Shown one piece after another: positions 55,246-62,501 of a stretch of 64,000 nucleotides of DNA. A model generated the notes under the pieces. That model had not been told where the DNA came from. It made no database searches and worked only from the letters and a program-made list of their open reading frames with translations. The translations under genes and the position numbers were made by a program. The stretch spans positions 124,001-188,000 of the forward strand of contig JAEWKK010000012.1 of assembly GCA_023386045.1 (NCBI GenBank), in the 5' to 3' direction. The DNA is from Bacteroidota bacterium (GTDB lineage: Bacteria; Bacteroidota; Bacteroidia; Chitinophagales; Chitinophagaceae). Numbering within the stretch: position 1 is the first letter of the stretch; each line of letters opens with the position of its first letter.

Positions 55246-56013
55246 ATGGAAATTTCTGCAGAAGTGATCATTGCCTTATTGACGCTGATCGCACTGGAAG
55301 TAGTATTAGGACTTGATAATATCATTTTCATCTCTATAGTAGCGGCCAAGCTGCCACATCACCAGCAAAAAAAAGCCAGACGACTTGGCATTGTACTGGC
55401 CATGTTTCTACGACTGGGTTTGCTGGCAGTGATTTCGTGGATATTAAAATTACAAGGCGAGTTATTTAGTGTTTTCGGCAACAGCATATCGGGTAAGGAT
55501 CTCATTTTAATTGTTGGAGGTATTTTCCTGTTGTACAAAAGTTCAACAGAAATCTATCACAAGATGGAAGGTGAAGAGGGTGATACTTCCAAAGACATTA
55601 AAGTCACTTCCTTTAAAAGTGTCATCTTCCAGATCCTTTTGCTGGATCTCGTTTTTTCTGTTGATTCTATCATTACTGCGGTGGGAATGGTTGATGAATT
55701 GTGGGTTATGTATGTAGCAGTGATCGTTACGGTAGGAATCATGTTATTTGCAGCCGAGCCCATCAGCAAATTCGTGAACAATCACCCTGCATTCAAGATG
55801 CTGGCTCTTAGCTTTCTTTTACTGATCGGGATGTCACTTGTGGCGGAAGGACTGGACTTCCACATTCCAAAAGGCTACATTTATTTCTCCATGGCATTTT
55901 CACTTTTTGTAGACATCATTCAAATGAAAATGAAGGGCAAAAAATCAACGCCGGTTAAAACGCATGAGCATTACCTTCCTGAAGAGGCTGATATTGACAA
56001 GGATATTACATAG
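55246..56013 (+). CDS. TerC-family integral membrane protein
   Basis: 255 residues with about seven transmembrane helices. Typical TerC/Alx signatures: VLGLDNIIFISIVAAKLP in TM1-TM2, the second acidic pair LDLVFSVDSIITAVGMV, and QMKMKGKK near the end. The Asp residues in LDN and DSI are thought to handle metal ions. Members of this group export manganese or other metals or confer tellurite resistance; the true substrate is not known here. Confidence 0.87.
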   Translation: MEISAEVIIALLTLIALEVVLGLDNIIFISIVAAKLPHHQQKKARRLGIVLAMFLRLGLLAVISWILKLQGELFSVFGNSISGKDLILIVGGIFLLYKSSTEIYHKMEGEEGDTSKDIKVTSFKSVIFQILLLDLVFSVDSIITAVGMVDELWVMYVAVIVTVGIMLFAAEPISKFVNNHPAFKMLALSFLLLIGMSLVAEGLDFHIPKGYIYFSMAFSLFVDIIQMKMKGKKSTPVKTHEHYLPEEADIDKDIT

Positions 56014-56085
56014 ATTTTAAGAACTTCACCGGAGCTTTAAAAGGCCATTAACGTTGGTTATAAGACCTTTGTCAAAACCCGGTTA

Positions 56086-56493
56086 ATGAGAAAAGTTATT
56101 GTGATATTGGTATTGATACTGGCAGCCCATGCAGTGAAAGCGCAGAAGGTGGACAGTATATTTTTCAATCTTTATACCGACAGTCTCAAAAAAGGTTTTT
56201 ACAATTACATCAGTGTTGATGGAAAACTTAGCACTGGTGAATGGTCTCCCCTCGACACCAGCCAGATCCGGTTTATATCTGATGCGGGATTTTTCAAAGG
56301 CAATGATCTTTTTATCGACAGTTCTTATACAGGAGAAACTGTGAGGGTAAAAGTCATTCTTAAATCGAACCCAAGGATCTGGAAAGAAACGATCATCTAC
56401 ATAAGAAAAAGAGGCTTCAATGAGCCTCTTAAATCGGACCAGGAAATTCTTGATGAACTTCAAAACAGTTCAAAAAAGAAACGCAATTCCTGA
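56086..56493 (+). CDS. Small exported hypothetical protein
   Basis: 135 residues with a signal peptide (ending AAHAVKAQKV). The mature part has strand-like stretches (DSIFFNLYTDSLKKGFYNYI, SYTGETVRVKVILKSN) and a Lys/Glu-rich tail. I cannot assign a family. It is placed downstream of the TerC gene by 72 bp and ends 1 bp before the convergent transaldolase stop. Confidence 0.65.
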   Translation: MRKVIVILVLILAAHAVKAQKVDSIFFNLYTDSLKKGFYNYISVDGKLSTGEWSPLDTSQIRFISDAGFFKGNDLFIDSSYTGETVRVKVILKSNPRIWKETIIYIRKRGFNEPLKSDQEILDELQNSSKKKRNS

Positions 56494-56494
56494 A

Positions 56495-57145
56495 TTACAT
56501 CTTTTTCGCATCTTCCAAAAACTTGGCAAGACCTATATCTGTAAGCGGATGTTTCAACAAACCGAGTATGGAATCCAGGGGGCAGGTGCAAACATCTGCG
56601 CCCAATTCAGCAGCACGAACAATATGATTGGCATTACGAATTGATGCTGCCAGTATCTCTGTTTTAAATCCCTGCAGGGCATAGATGTTGGCGATCTGTC
56701 CAATGAGAAGCATTCCATCCCAACCACTATCATCAATACGTCCAATAAAAGGAGATACATAGGCTGCACCTGCTTTGGCTGCAAGAATAGCCTGGCCTGC
56801 AGAAAATACAAGAGTGCAATTGGTGCGAATGCCATTATCAGTGAACCACTTGATTGCTTTTACGCCTTCTTTGATCATGGGAACTTTCACAACAATGTTG
56901 GGATGAATTGCTGCCAGTTTTTTTCCTTCTTCCACGATGCTTTTGAAATCTGTAGACAAAACTTCGGCACTAATATCACCTTTCACCATTTCACAAATGG
57001 TTTTGTAATGATTATTGATGGCCTCCTGTCCTTTAATTCCTTCTTTAGCCATCAGGGAAGGATTGGTAGTAACACCATCAAGAATTCCCAGTTCATTTGC
57101 TTCCCTGATCTGGTCAAGATTAGCAGTATCGATAAAAAACTTCAT
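56495..57145 (-). CDS. Transaldolase (small, fructose-6-phosphate aldolase-like)
   Basis: 216 residues, the short subfamily related to TalC/FsaA. The Schiff-base Lys87 is in NIVVKVPMIKEG; other family patterns are MKFFIDTANLDQIREA at the start, LDGVTTNPSLMAKEG, TNCTLVFSAGQAILAA and AYVSPFIGRIDD. It transfers three-carbon units in the pentose phosphate pathway, or acts as an aldolase; sequence alone does not fully separate the two. The 5' side carries a heptamer repeat array. Confidence 0.92.
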   Translation of the reverse strand: MKFFIDTANLDQIREANELGILDGVTTNPSLMAKEGIKGQEAINNHYKTICEMVKGDISAEVLSTDFKSIVEEGKKLAAIHPNIVVKVPMIKEGVKAIKWFTDNGIRTNCTLVFSAGQAILAAKAGAAYVSPFIGRIDDSGWDGMLLIGQIANIYALQGFKTEILAASIRNANHIVRAAELGADVCTCPLDSILGLLKHPLTDIGLAKFLEDAKKM

Positions 57146-57171
57146 AATTGATTAATTGAGGCACAAATATA

Positions 57172-57220
57172 GGGAATGGTGAATGGTGAGTGGTCAGTGA
57201 TGAGTTGTGAGCAGTGAGTA
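57172..57220. repeat. Heptamer array (GTGARTR type) upstream of the transaldolase gene
   Basis: Consecutive 7-bp units from 57179: GTGAATG, GTGAGTG, GTCAGTG, ATGAGTT, GTGAGCA, GTGAGTA, with a partial unit before. They share the consensus of the arrays at 61530 and, in reverse complement, 40663. The array begins 27 bp upstream of the transaldolase ATG. Confidence 0.7.
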
Positions 57221-57311
57221 TTTTTTGATTGTATATTTCCTTATGGTGTATAAGGCCTTGAGATGAAATTTCTGAATCAGGGAGATTGACCGGAAGAAGA
57301 AATAAAAAAAT

Positions 57312-57406
57312 GGCAGGCTACTTACATCGCACCGCTACAACCGCCTACCCTTGCTATCTTCCGATCCTGGGGGAGTTCAGCAGGAGCTGGCCGTATAAGA
57401 CCTGCC
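57312..57406 (-). ncRNA. ffs: Signal recognition particle RNA (bacterial small SRP RNA)
   Basis: The minus strand contains the invariant apical domain pattern CAGG-AT-CGGAAG-AT-AGCA (plus strand 57352-57369): GGAA tetraloop closed by C-G, the symmetric loop bases CAGG/AGCA, as in E. coli 4.5S RNA. The ends pair perfectly over GGCAGG (57401-57406) and CCTGCC (57312-57317). A T-run (minus strand 57304-57310) follows, making a factor-independent terminator. An exact TAnnTTTG promoter (57411-57418) lies just upstream. It would bind Ffh for co-translational membrane targeting. Confidence 0.9.
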
Positions 57407-57410
57407 GGTG

Positions 57411-57418
57411 CAAATGTA
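57411..57418 (-). promoter_or_regulatory. Promoter -7 element of the SRP RNA gene
   Basis: TACATTTG on the minus strand matches TAnnTTTG exactly and ends 5 bp before the first base-paired nucleotide of the SRP RNA. No clear -33 TTTG is seen. Confidence 0.6.
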
Positions 57419-57460
57419 ATACAGATTATTGGATTGGATCGCAGATTACAATGAATTTAT

Positions 57461-57487
57461 CACAGATTACACAGATTTCACAGATGG
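57461..57487. repeat. Single ATCACAGAT-type repeat element
   Basis: CACAGATTA-CACAGATTT-CACAGATGG, three 9-bp units, plus orientation. A further separate copy in the same orientation lies at 57673-57702 (with CACAGGTTA and CACTGATTA variants). They are related to the paired modules at 57545 and 57783. Confidence 0.7.
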
Positions 57488-57544
57488 ATTTAATAGAATA
57501 ATTCATCCCATTGTTATATCAGGTATTTTTATTCTAAAGAATTT

Positions 57545-57643
57545 ATCACAGATTACGCTGATTTCATAGATGGACTTTTCTTAAGTAAAAGATTGCTTTT
57601 ACTGTAATCAATAATAATCTGTGCAATCTGTGTAATCTGTGAT
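57545..57643. repeat. Palindromic repeat module, copy 1
   Basis: A direct element (TATCACAGATTACGCTGATT, then TTCATAGATGG, about 57545-57573) is followed by an inverted element (AATCTGTGCAATCTGTGTAA, then TCTGTGA, 57616-57642). Their arms are mostly complementary, so the module could fold back into a hairpin. The spacer ends TTACTGTAATCAATAA and is shared with copy 2. Confidence 0.7.
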
Positions 57644-57782
57644 TTTCCTTTGATTACTGAATCAGGAATCTATCACAGGTTACACTGATTAACACAGATG
57701 GATTTCATTTGTATGAAAATATTGTCTCCTGTAAAAATCTAATCAGCAATAGTGATTGTTTTCAATTGATACTTTAATAATT

Positions 57783-57882
57783 AATCACAGATTTCACAGA
57801 TTACACAGATGGATTTCTAAAATGAAATGATTGTTCTTACTGTAATCAATAAAAATCTGTGCAATCTGTCTAATCTGTGATT
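57783..57882. repeat. Palindromic repeat module, copy 2
   Basis: A direct element (ATCACAGATTTCACAGATTA, then CACAGATGG, about 57784-57812) is followed by an inverted element at 57854-57882 of the same type as in copy 1, separated by a related spacer. About 100 bp long like copy 1; the two differ mainly in the spacer. Confidence 0.7.
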
Positions 57883-57898
57883 CCTAAAAATCAGTGAT

Positions 57899-57926
57899 AA
57901 AAAAAAGTCCCGCGGAGCGGGACTTT
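57899..57926 (-). terminator. rpsA terminator
   Basis: AAAGTCCCGC (57904-57913), loop GGA, GCGGGACTTT (57917-57926), a 10-bp stem, read on the minus strand and followed by eight T residues (57899-57906 overlapping the stem). It is 20 bp after the rpsA stop. Confidence 0.9.
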
Positions 57927-57946
57927 ACTATAAAAAATCATATCAA

Positions 57947-59890
57947 TCAGGATTGGGGCTGGTCACCACCTTTCTTCTCTTCCTGTTGCAGCTTTTCTTT
58001 GATCTGAGCCAGTGCACCGAGGTCGCCCAGGGTTGGCTTTTCAACTTTGCTTTGCAGGTTCTTCACTGCTTTCTTGGTTACATCAGCTTCTGCCCTTGCT
58101 TCTTTCCTTACTGCATCTTTCTCTTCCATCTTGGCCTGTTCCCAGATCCTTGAATGAGATACAACGATGCGCTTTTCATTGCGATCGAATTCGATCACCA
58201 TGAACTGTGCTGTTTCATCAGCACCAACGCTCTTGCCATCTTCTTTTCCAAGGTGACGGTTAGGAGCAAATCCTTCCAGTCCGTAAGGAAGCTGTACGAT
58301 TGCACCTTTATCGTCTTTGCGGGAAACTGTACCCTCATGGATGGTTCCAACTGCAAAGGTATCCTGCAGGCTGTTCCAAGGATCTTCTTCCAGTTGCTTG
58401 TGGCCCAACTGCAATTTGCGGTTGTCCTTGTCAATACCCAGGATCACCACGTCGATGTTTTCACCAACTTTAGTGTATTCACTTGGGTGATTGAAACGCT
58501 TCAGCCAGCTGAGGTCAGAAATATGGATCATACCACCAATACCAGATGTAAGCTCTACAAATACACCGTAAGGAGTAATGTTTTTCACAACACCTGTATG
58601 ACGGCTGCCTTCAGGGAATTTAGTTTCAATATCGCTCCATGGATCTGCAGAAAGCTGCTTGATAGACAAGCTCATTTTCCTGCTGTCCTTATCCAGTGTA
58701 ACGATCTTAGCTTCATGCTCGTCGCCAAGCTTGAAGAATTCTTTTGCATTGATCGGGGTATTGGCCCATGTGATCTCAGATACGTGAACAAGACCTTCCA
58801 CACCAGGGAGGATCTCCAGGAACGCACCATAGTCTTCAATGTTCACCACACGACCTTTCACAACTTCACCTTCCTTGATAGTTTCAGGCAGCACATCCCA
58901 TGGATGTGGAGTCAGTTGCTTCAGACCAAGTGAAATACGCTTCTTCTCGTCGTCGAAATCCAATACAACCACGTTTACTTTCTGGTCCAGTTTCAACACT
59001 TCGCTTGGGTGATTGATACGGCCCCATGAAATATCTGTGATGTACAGCAGTCCATCCAGTCCACCCAGGTCCATAAATGCACCGAAGTCGGTAATGTTCT
59101 TCACTGTACCTTCCAGTACCTGTCCTTTTTCCAGCTTTCCAATTATCTCAGCACGTTGTGCTTCGATATCAGATTCAATCAGCGCCTTGTGTGAAACAAC
59201 AGCATTCTTAATGGCTTCATTGATCTTCACCACTTTGAATTCCATTGTCTTGCCCACAAACTGGTCGTAATCAGTTACAGGCTTCACATCGATCTGAGAA
59301 CCTGGCAGGAAGGTTTCCATACCAAATACATCAACGATAAGACCACCTTTTGTTTTGCTGGTAACAGTACCTGTAACCACTTCGCCGGTCTTGTGCACTT
59401 CAACAATGCGTTCCCATGCGCGGGTAATACGGGCCTGCTTACGGCTTAAATTGAGGTTGCCATCCCTGTCTTCTTTTTCTACAACCATCACTTCAACTTC
59501 ATCACCTACTTTGAGACCGGGGATGTCACGGAATTCGTTGAGAGATACAAGACCATCAGATTTAAAACCAATGTTCAATACCACGTCTGTATTAGTGATA
59601 CCAACAACGATTCCCCTGATCATTTCACCATCTTCAAGTTGAACGAAAGTGTTTTCGTACACTTTGTCATACTTCTCTTTTTCTTCTTTTGTGTAAGAAG
59701 CTACGTTACGTTTGTCGATGGTCCAGTCGAAATCATCATGAGCAGTTGCTACTCTTTCAGCAACAGGCTCCTGGACGGGTACATTTGATGTCGCTGTAGA
59801 AGCTTCTGCCTGTGCAGTTGCATTCTCCTGTCCTTCAGCGTTTTGGCCTTCCTGTCCGGCAGGCTGGTTAACAATTTGATTATCTTCCAT
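57947..59890 (-). CDS. rpsA: 30S ribosomal protein S1
   Basis: 647 residues, longer than E. coli S1 by a poorly conserved Gln/Glu/Ala-rich N-terminal extension of about 70 residues. Six S1 (OB-fold) domains follow; recognisable starts are EDGEMIRGIVVGI, TGEVVTGTVTSKTKGGLIVD, GQVLEGTVKNITDFGAFMDL, GEVVKGRVVNIEDYGAFLEI, GSRHTGVVKNITPYGVFVEL and GTIHEGTVSRKDDKGAIVQL. It brings mRNA to the ribosome. The C-terminus ends in a Lys/Gln-rich coil. Its promoter element is at 59920 and its terminator at 57899. Confidence 0.95.
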   Translation of the reverse strand: MEDNQIVNQPAGQEGQNAEGQENATAQAEASTATSNVPVQEPVAERVATAHDDFDWTIDKRNVASYTKEEKEKYDKVYENTFVQLEDGEMIRGIVVGITNTDVVLNIGFKSDGLVSLNEFRDIPGLKVGDEVEVMVVEKEDRDGNLNLSRKQARITRAWERIVEVHKTGEVVTGTVTSKTKGGLIVDVFGMETFLPGSQIDVKPVTDYDQFVGKTMEFKVVKINEAIKNAVVSHKALIESDIEAQRAEIIGKLEKGQVLEGTVKNITDFGAFMDLGGLDGLLYITDISWGRINHPSEVLKLDQKVNVVVLDFDDEKKRISLGLKQLTPHPWDVLPETIKEGEVVKGRVVNIEDYGAFLEILPGVEGLVHVSEITWANTPINAKEFFKLGDEHEAKIVTLDKDSRKMSLSIKQLSADPWSDIETKFPEGSRHTGVVKNITPYGVFVELTSGIGGMIHISDLSWLKRFNHPSEYTKVGENIDVVILGIDKDNRKLQLGHKQLEEDPWNSLQDTFAVGTIHEGTVSRKDDKGAIVQLPYGLEGFAPNRHLGKEDGKSVGADETAQFMVIEFDRNEKRIVVSHSRIWEQAKMEEKDAVRKEARAEADVTKKAVKNLQSKVEKPTLGDLGALAQIKEKLQQEEKKGGDQPQS

Positions 59891-59919
59891 AAAAATTCCC
59901 GGGGTTTTAATCGGGGCGG

Positions 59920-59927
59920 CAAAGATA
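59920..59927 (-). promoter_or_regulatory. -7 element for rpsA
   Basis: TATCTTTG on the minus strand is an exact TAnnTTTG match, 29 bp before the ATG. A -33 TTTG was not found at the expected spacing. Confidence 0.5.
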
Positions 59928-59993
59928 GGTTTTACTTGCCATTTTGAAGGGTGCGGGAAGGTTTTTTAAGAGGAAAATATGGGTTTGGGGAAG

Positions 59994-60080
59994 GAGAGGG
60001 TTTAGAGGGTTTAGAGGGTTTAGAAGGTTTAGAAGGTTGAGATAGTTTAGAATAGTTTAGAATAGTTTAGAATGTTTAGG
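59994..60080. repeat. TTTAGA-based 9- to 10-bp tandem repeats
   Basis: About nine units such as TTTAGAGGG (three times), TTTAGAAGG (twice), TTGAGATAG and TTTAGAATAG (twice), ending TTTAGAATG. Part of the 374-bp gap upstream of rpsA, in which I see no gene. Confidence 0.75.
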
Positions 60081-60104
60081 TTGGACAAATAAAGAGTTTC
60101 CTTT

Positions 60105-60250
60105 CTATGAACTATGATCCTTACAGGATGACAAAAAGCATCGTGCAGAAACAATCTAACTCGTGAACCTACCATTGCTATGAACCATGATCCTTTCAGG
60201 ATGACAAAAAGCATCGTGCAGAAAAAATCTAACTCGTGAACCTACCATTG
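60105..60250. repeat. Two near-identical 73-bp tandem copies
   Basis: Copy 1 is 60105-60177 and copy 2 is 60178-60250. They differ at only a few positions (for example ACTATGATCCTTACAGG against ACCATGATCCTTTCAGG, and GAAACAATC against GAAAAAATC). Each contains a small perfect hairpin, ATCCT-TAC-AGGAT or ATCCT-TTC-AGGAT, and the word AAAAAGCATCGTGCAG. A heptamer run CTATGAA, CCATGAA, CTATGAA, CTATAAG follows (60251-60278) and enters the end of the flavoprotein gene. Confidence 0.88.
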
Positions 60251-60264
60251 CTATGAACCATGAA

Positions 60265-61527
60265 CTATGAACTATAAGCTGCATTTGCTATGCTTTTCGC
60301 CGCAATAAATCCACTGGTCCAGGCATGTTGAAAATTGAATCCACCGGTAATGCCGTCTACATCCAGCACCTCGCCTGCAAAAAATAAATTTTTAGCCTTA
60401 CGACTCATCATGTTATTGGGATCTACTTCCTGCAGATGAATTCCGCCGGCAGTTACAAATTCTTCCTTGAACGTGGTTTTTCCTTTCACTTCAACTATAT
60501 AATCCACCAGGTTTCGGATCAAAATATTTTCTGTTTTTGCCGGCAGGTCAGCAAAGCGCATCTCCTGAGGAATACCGGATTCCTGCAAAAGAAACTGCCA
60601 TAACCTTAATGGTAGTTTGCAAAGCGAATTGACAAACATCTTTTTGGAAGAATGTGTTACGCGCATTTCCTTAAAAACTTCTTTCAAATCCACCTCATTG
60701 CTTTCACTACACCAGTTAATATGGGCTTTGAAATGATAGTTTCTCTCAGCCAGTTCCCTGGCTCCCCAGGCGCTAAGCTTTAATACAGCAGGCCCGCTCA
60801 ATCCCCAATGCGTAATCAGCAAAGGACCCTGTTCTGAAAGCTTAGTGCTTTCTATTTTCATGCGGGCTTCTTCCACACTTACTCCCATCAGTGCTGAAAG
60901 CGGATGACCAGGTAAATTAAATGTAAAGAGTGATGGAACGGGACTGGAAAAGGAATGTCCCAAATCGGCTAACCACTGGAACATCATGGCTTTGGGATAT
61001 CCTCCCGTAGCCACACAAACAAATCCTGCTTTCAACACCTGTCCATTTTCTAACCGAATATTCCACACATCCTCTTCCTGGCTCAGGGCATTCACTGCTG
61101 CATTCATCCTGATATCGATACCATAAATATTGGCTTCATTCATCAGGCAATTGACGATGCTTTCTGAAGAATCAGAAATGGGAAACATTCTTCCATCCTT
61201 CTCGGTTTTTAAAGGAACTCCCCTTTTTTCAAACCATTCAATTGTATCAGTAGTAAAAAACTGGTGAAAGGTTTTTTTGACAAAATTCTGTCCTCTTGGA
61301 TAGCGCTTACTCATTTCCGTTATATCAAAAAGAGCATGCGTAACATTGCACCTGCCTCCACCTGAAATCCTGACTTTTGAGAGCAGCTTATTTGATTTTT
61401 CGAGAAGAACTACTTTTAATGAAGGATTCAGCCTTGCCGCATTGACTGCACAAAAAAAACCAGCAGCTCCTCCTCCTATTACGGCGAGTACATTTGATTG
61501 TGTTGCCTTTGGAGGATAAGTTGACAT
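60265..61527 (-). CDS. NAD(P)/FAD-dependent oxidoreductase (HI0933/BaiN-like)
   Basis: 420 residues. FAD-binding start VIGGGAAGFFCAVNAARLN, then the hallmark KVRISGGGRCNVTHALFD; further conserved parts are RVPLKTEKDGRMFPISDSS-like GVPLKTEKDGRMFPISDSS, VCVATGGYPKAM, ITHWGLSGPAVLKLSAWG and the final GGFNFQHAWTSGFIAAKSI. The HI0933 family is widespread, with members that reduce bile-acid double bonds and others unknown. It begins only 3 bp from a heptamer array and 105 bp after map. Confidence 0.9.
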   Translation of the reverse strand: MSTYPPKATQSNVLAVIGGGAAGFFCAVNAARLNPSLKVVLLEKSNKLLSKVRISGGGRCNVTHALFDITEMSKRYPRGQNFVKKTFHQFFTTDTIEWFEKRGVPLKTEKDGRMFPISDSSESIVNCLMNEANIYGIDIRMNAAVNALSQEEDVWNIRLENGQVLKAGFVCVATGGYPKAMMFQWLADLGHSFSSPVPSLFTFNLPGHPLSALMGVSVEEARMKIESTKLSEQGPLLITHWGLSGPAVLKLSAWGARELAERNYHFKAHINWCSESNEVDLKEVFKEMRVTHSSKKMFVNSLCKLPLRLWQFLLQESGIPQEMRFADLPAKTENILIRNLVDYIVEVKGKTTFKEEFVTAGGIHLQEVDPNNMMSRKAKNLFFAGEVLDVDGITGGFNFQHAWTSGFIAAKSIANAAYSS

Positions 61528-61529
61528 TG

Positions 61530-61613
61530 GTGAATGGTGAATGGTGAGTGGTGAATGGTGAGTTGTGAGTTGTGAGTTGTGAGTTGTTAGTTGTTAGTTG
61601 TTAGAAGTTAGTG
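61530..61613. repeat. Heptamer array (GTGARTR type) between map and the flavoprotein gene
   Basis: About twelve 7-bp units: GTGAATG twice, GTGAGTG, GTGAATG, GTGAGTT four times, GTTAGTT twice, GTTAGAA, GTTAGTG. The array starts 3 bp from the flavoprotein ATG and so forms most of that gene's upstream leader. A drift from GTGAATG to GTTAGTT along the array suggests step-wise duplication. Confidence 0.85.
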
Positions 61614-61632
61614 TTAGTAGTTAGTTTGATTA

Positions 61633-62433
61633 TTAATAATCAGAAAAAAGATTCGGATTTTTCTTCTCTGCTTCTTCTATGGGTGCGTAATTTGAAAGCA
61701 CATCGGCTTTATTCTTTTTTACACAAACATCATGTTCAAAGTGCACAGATGGCTTTCCGTCTTTTGTGCGTACGGTCCAGCCATCAGTATCAGTGTAAAC
61801 TTCTCTTCTACCCAGGTTGATCATAGGTTCAATCGCGATCACCAGGCCTTCTTTCATCACAGGACCAGAACCACGTTTACCATAATTGGGCACCTGTGGA
61901 TCTTCGTGCATGCTTCTTCCCAAACCATGGCCTACCAGTTCTCTCACCACACCATAACCGTATTTTTTTTCTGTGTGTTCCTGGATGGCAAAAGCAATAT
62001 CACCAATCCTGTTGCCGGCTACAGCTTTTTCTATGCCTTTGTACAACGATTCCTTGGTGTGTTTAACAAGATCAATCACTTCATCTGCAGGCCTGCCAAT
62101 CATAAATGTATAGGCATGATCGCCATGAAAACTATTCTTGTAAGCACCCACGTCAACAGAAACAATATCACCTTCTTTCAACTCATACTTTCCAGGAAAT
62201 CCATGCACCACCACATCATTCACAGAAATGCAGGAGTTATAAGGATAGCCATGAAAATTTAGAAAGGAAGGAACGGCCTTATGATCATTTAAAAACTCAC
62301 CGATAAAAATATCAATGGATATCGTGGTCATGCCGGGTTTGAGGATCTTTGCCACTTCAGAAAGTGAAAGGCTGACCAGCATGGCGCTTTCGCGCATTAA
62401 TTCAATTTCTTCCTTGTTTTTGTAATGGATCAT
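61633..62433 (-). CDS. map: Methionine aminopeptidase, type I
   Basis: 266 residues. The dimetal ligands are all seen: Asp in VSVDVGAYKNSFHGDHAYTF (two Asp), His in LVGHGLGRSMHEDPQVPNYG, Glu in VIAIEPMINLG and Glu in VHFEHDVCVKK. It removes the initiator Met from new proteins. It lies downstream of secY, its usual place, but a terminator hairpin (62446-62480) stands between the two and the genes that normally follow (infA, rpmJ, rpsM) are absent. Confidence 0.96.
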   Translation of the reverse strand: MIHYKNKEEIELMRESAMLVSLSLSEVAKILKPGMTTISIDIFIGEFLNDHKAVPSFLNFHGYPYNSCISVNDVVVHGFPGKYELKEGDIVSVDVGAYKNSFHGDHAYTFMIGRPADEVIDLVKHTKESLYKGIEKAVAGNRIGDIAFAIQEHTEKKYGYGVVRELVGHGLGRSMHEDPQVPNYGKRGSGPVMKEGLVIAIEPMINLGRREVYTDTDGWTVRTKDGKPSVHFEHDVCVKKNKADVLSNYAPIEEAEKKNPNLFSDY

Positions 62434-62445
62434 CTGAATTCAACT

Positions 62446-62480
62446 AAAATAAAAACCTGGCAAGTGAACTTACCAGGTTT
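62446..62480 (-). terminator. Terminator between secY and map
   Basis: On the minus strand AAACCTGG-T-AAGT-TC-ACTT-G-CCAGGTTT (62453-62480), an interrupted 12-bp stem, followed by TTTATTTTAG. It lies 22 bp after the secY stop and 20 bp before the map start. Confidence 0.8.
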
Positions 62481-62501
62481 CCTTTAAATATTTCTAATCT
62501 A

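Larger units (their letters stand above)
57146..57946. other. 801-bp gap between transaldolase and rpsA: SRP RNA gene and dispersed repeats
   Basis: No protein gene is supported here. In order: a heptamer array (57172-57220), the SRP RNA gene on the minus strand (about 57312-57406) with its promoter, and six ATCACAGAT-based repeats arranged partly as inverted pairs (57461-57882), then the rpsA terminator (57899-57926). Confidence 0.8.

Noticed and set aside
57286..57501. 71-residue plus-strand ORF
   Set aside because: It lies antisense across the SRP RNA gene and the repeats; composition is unlike a protein.
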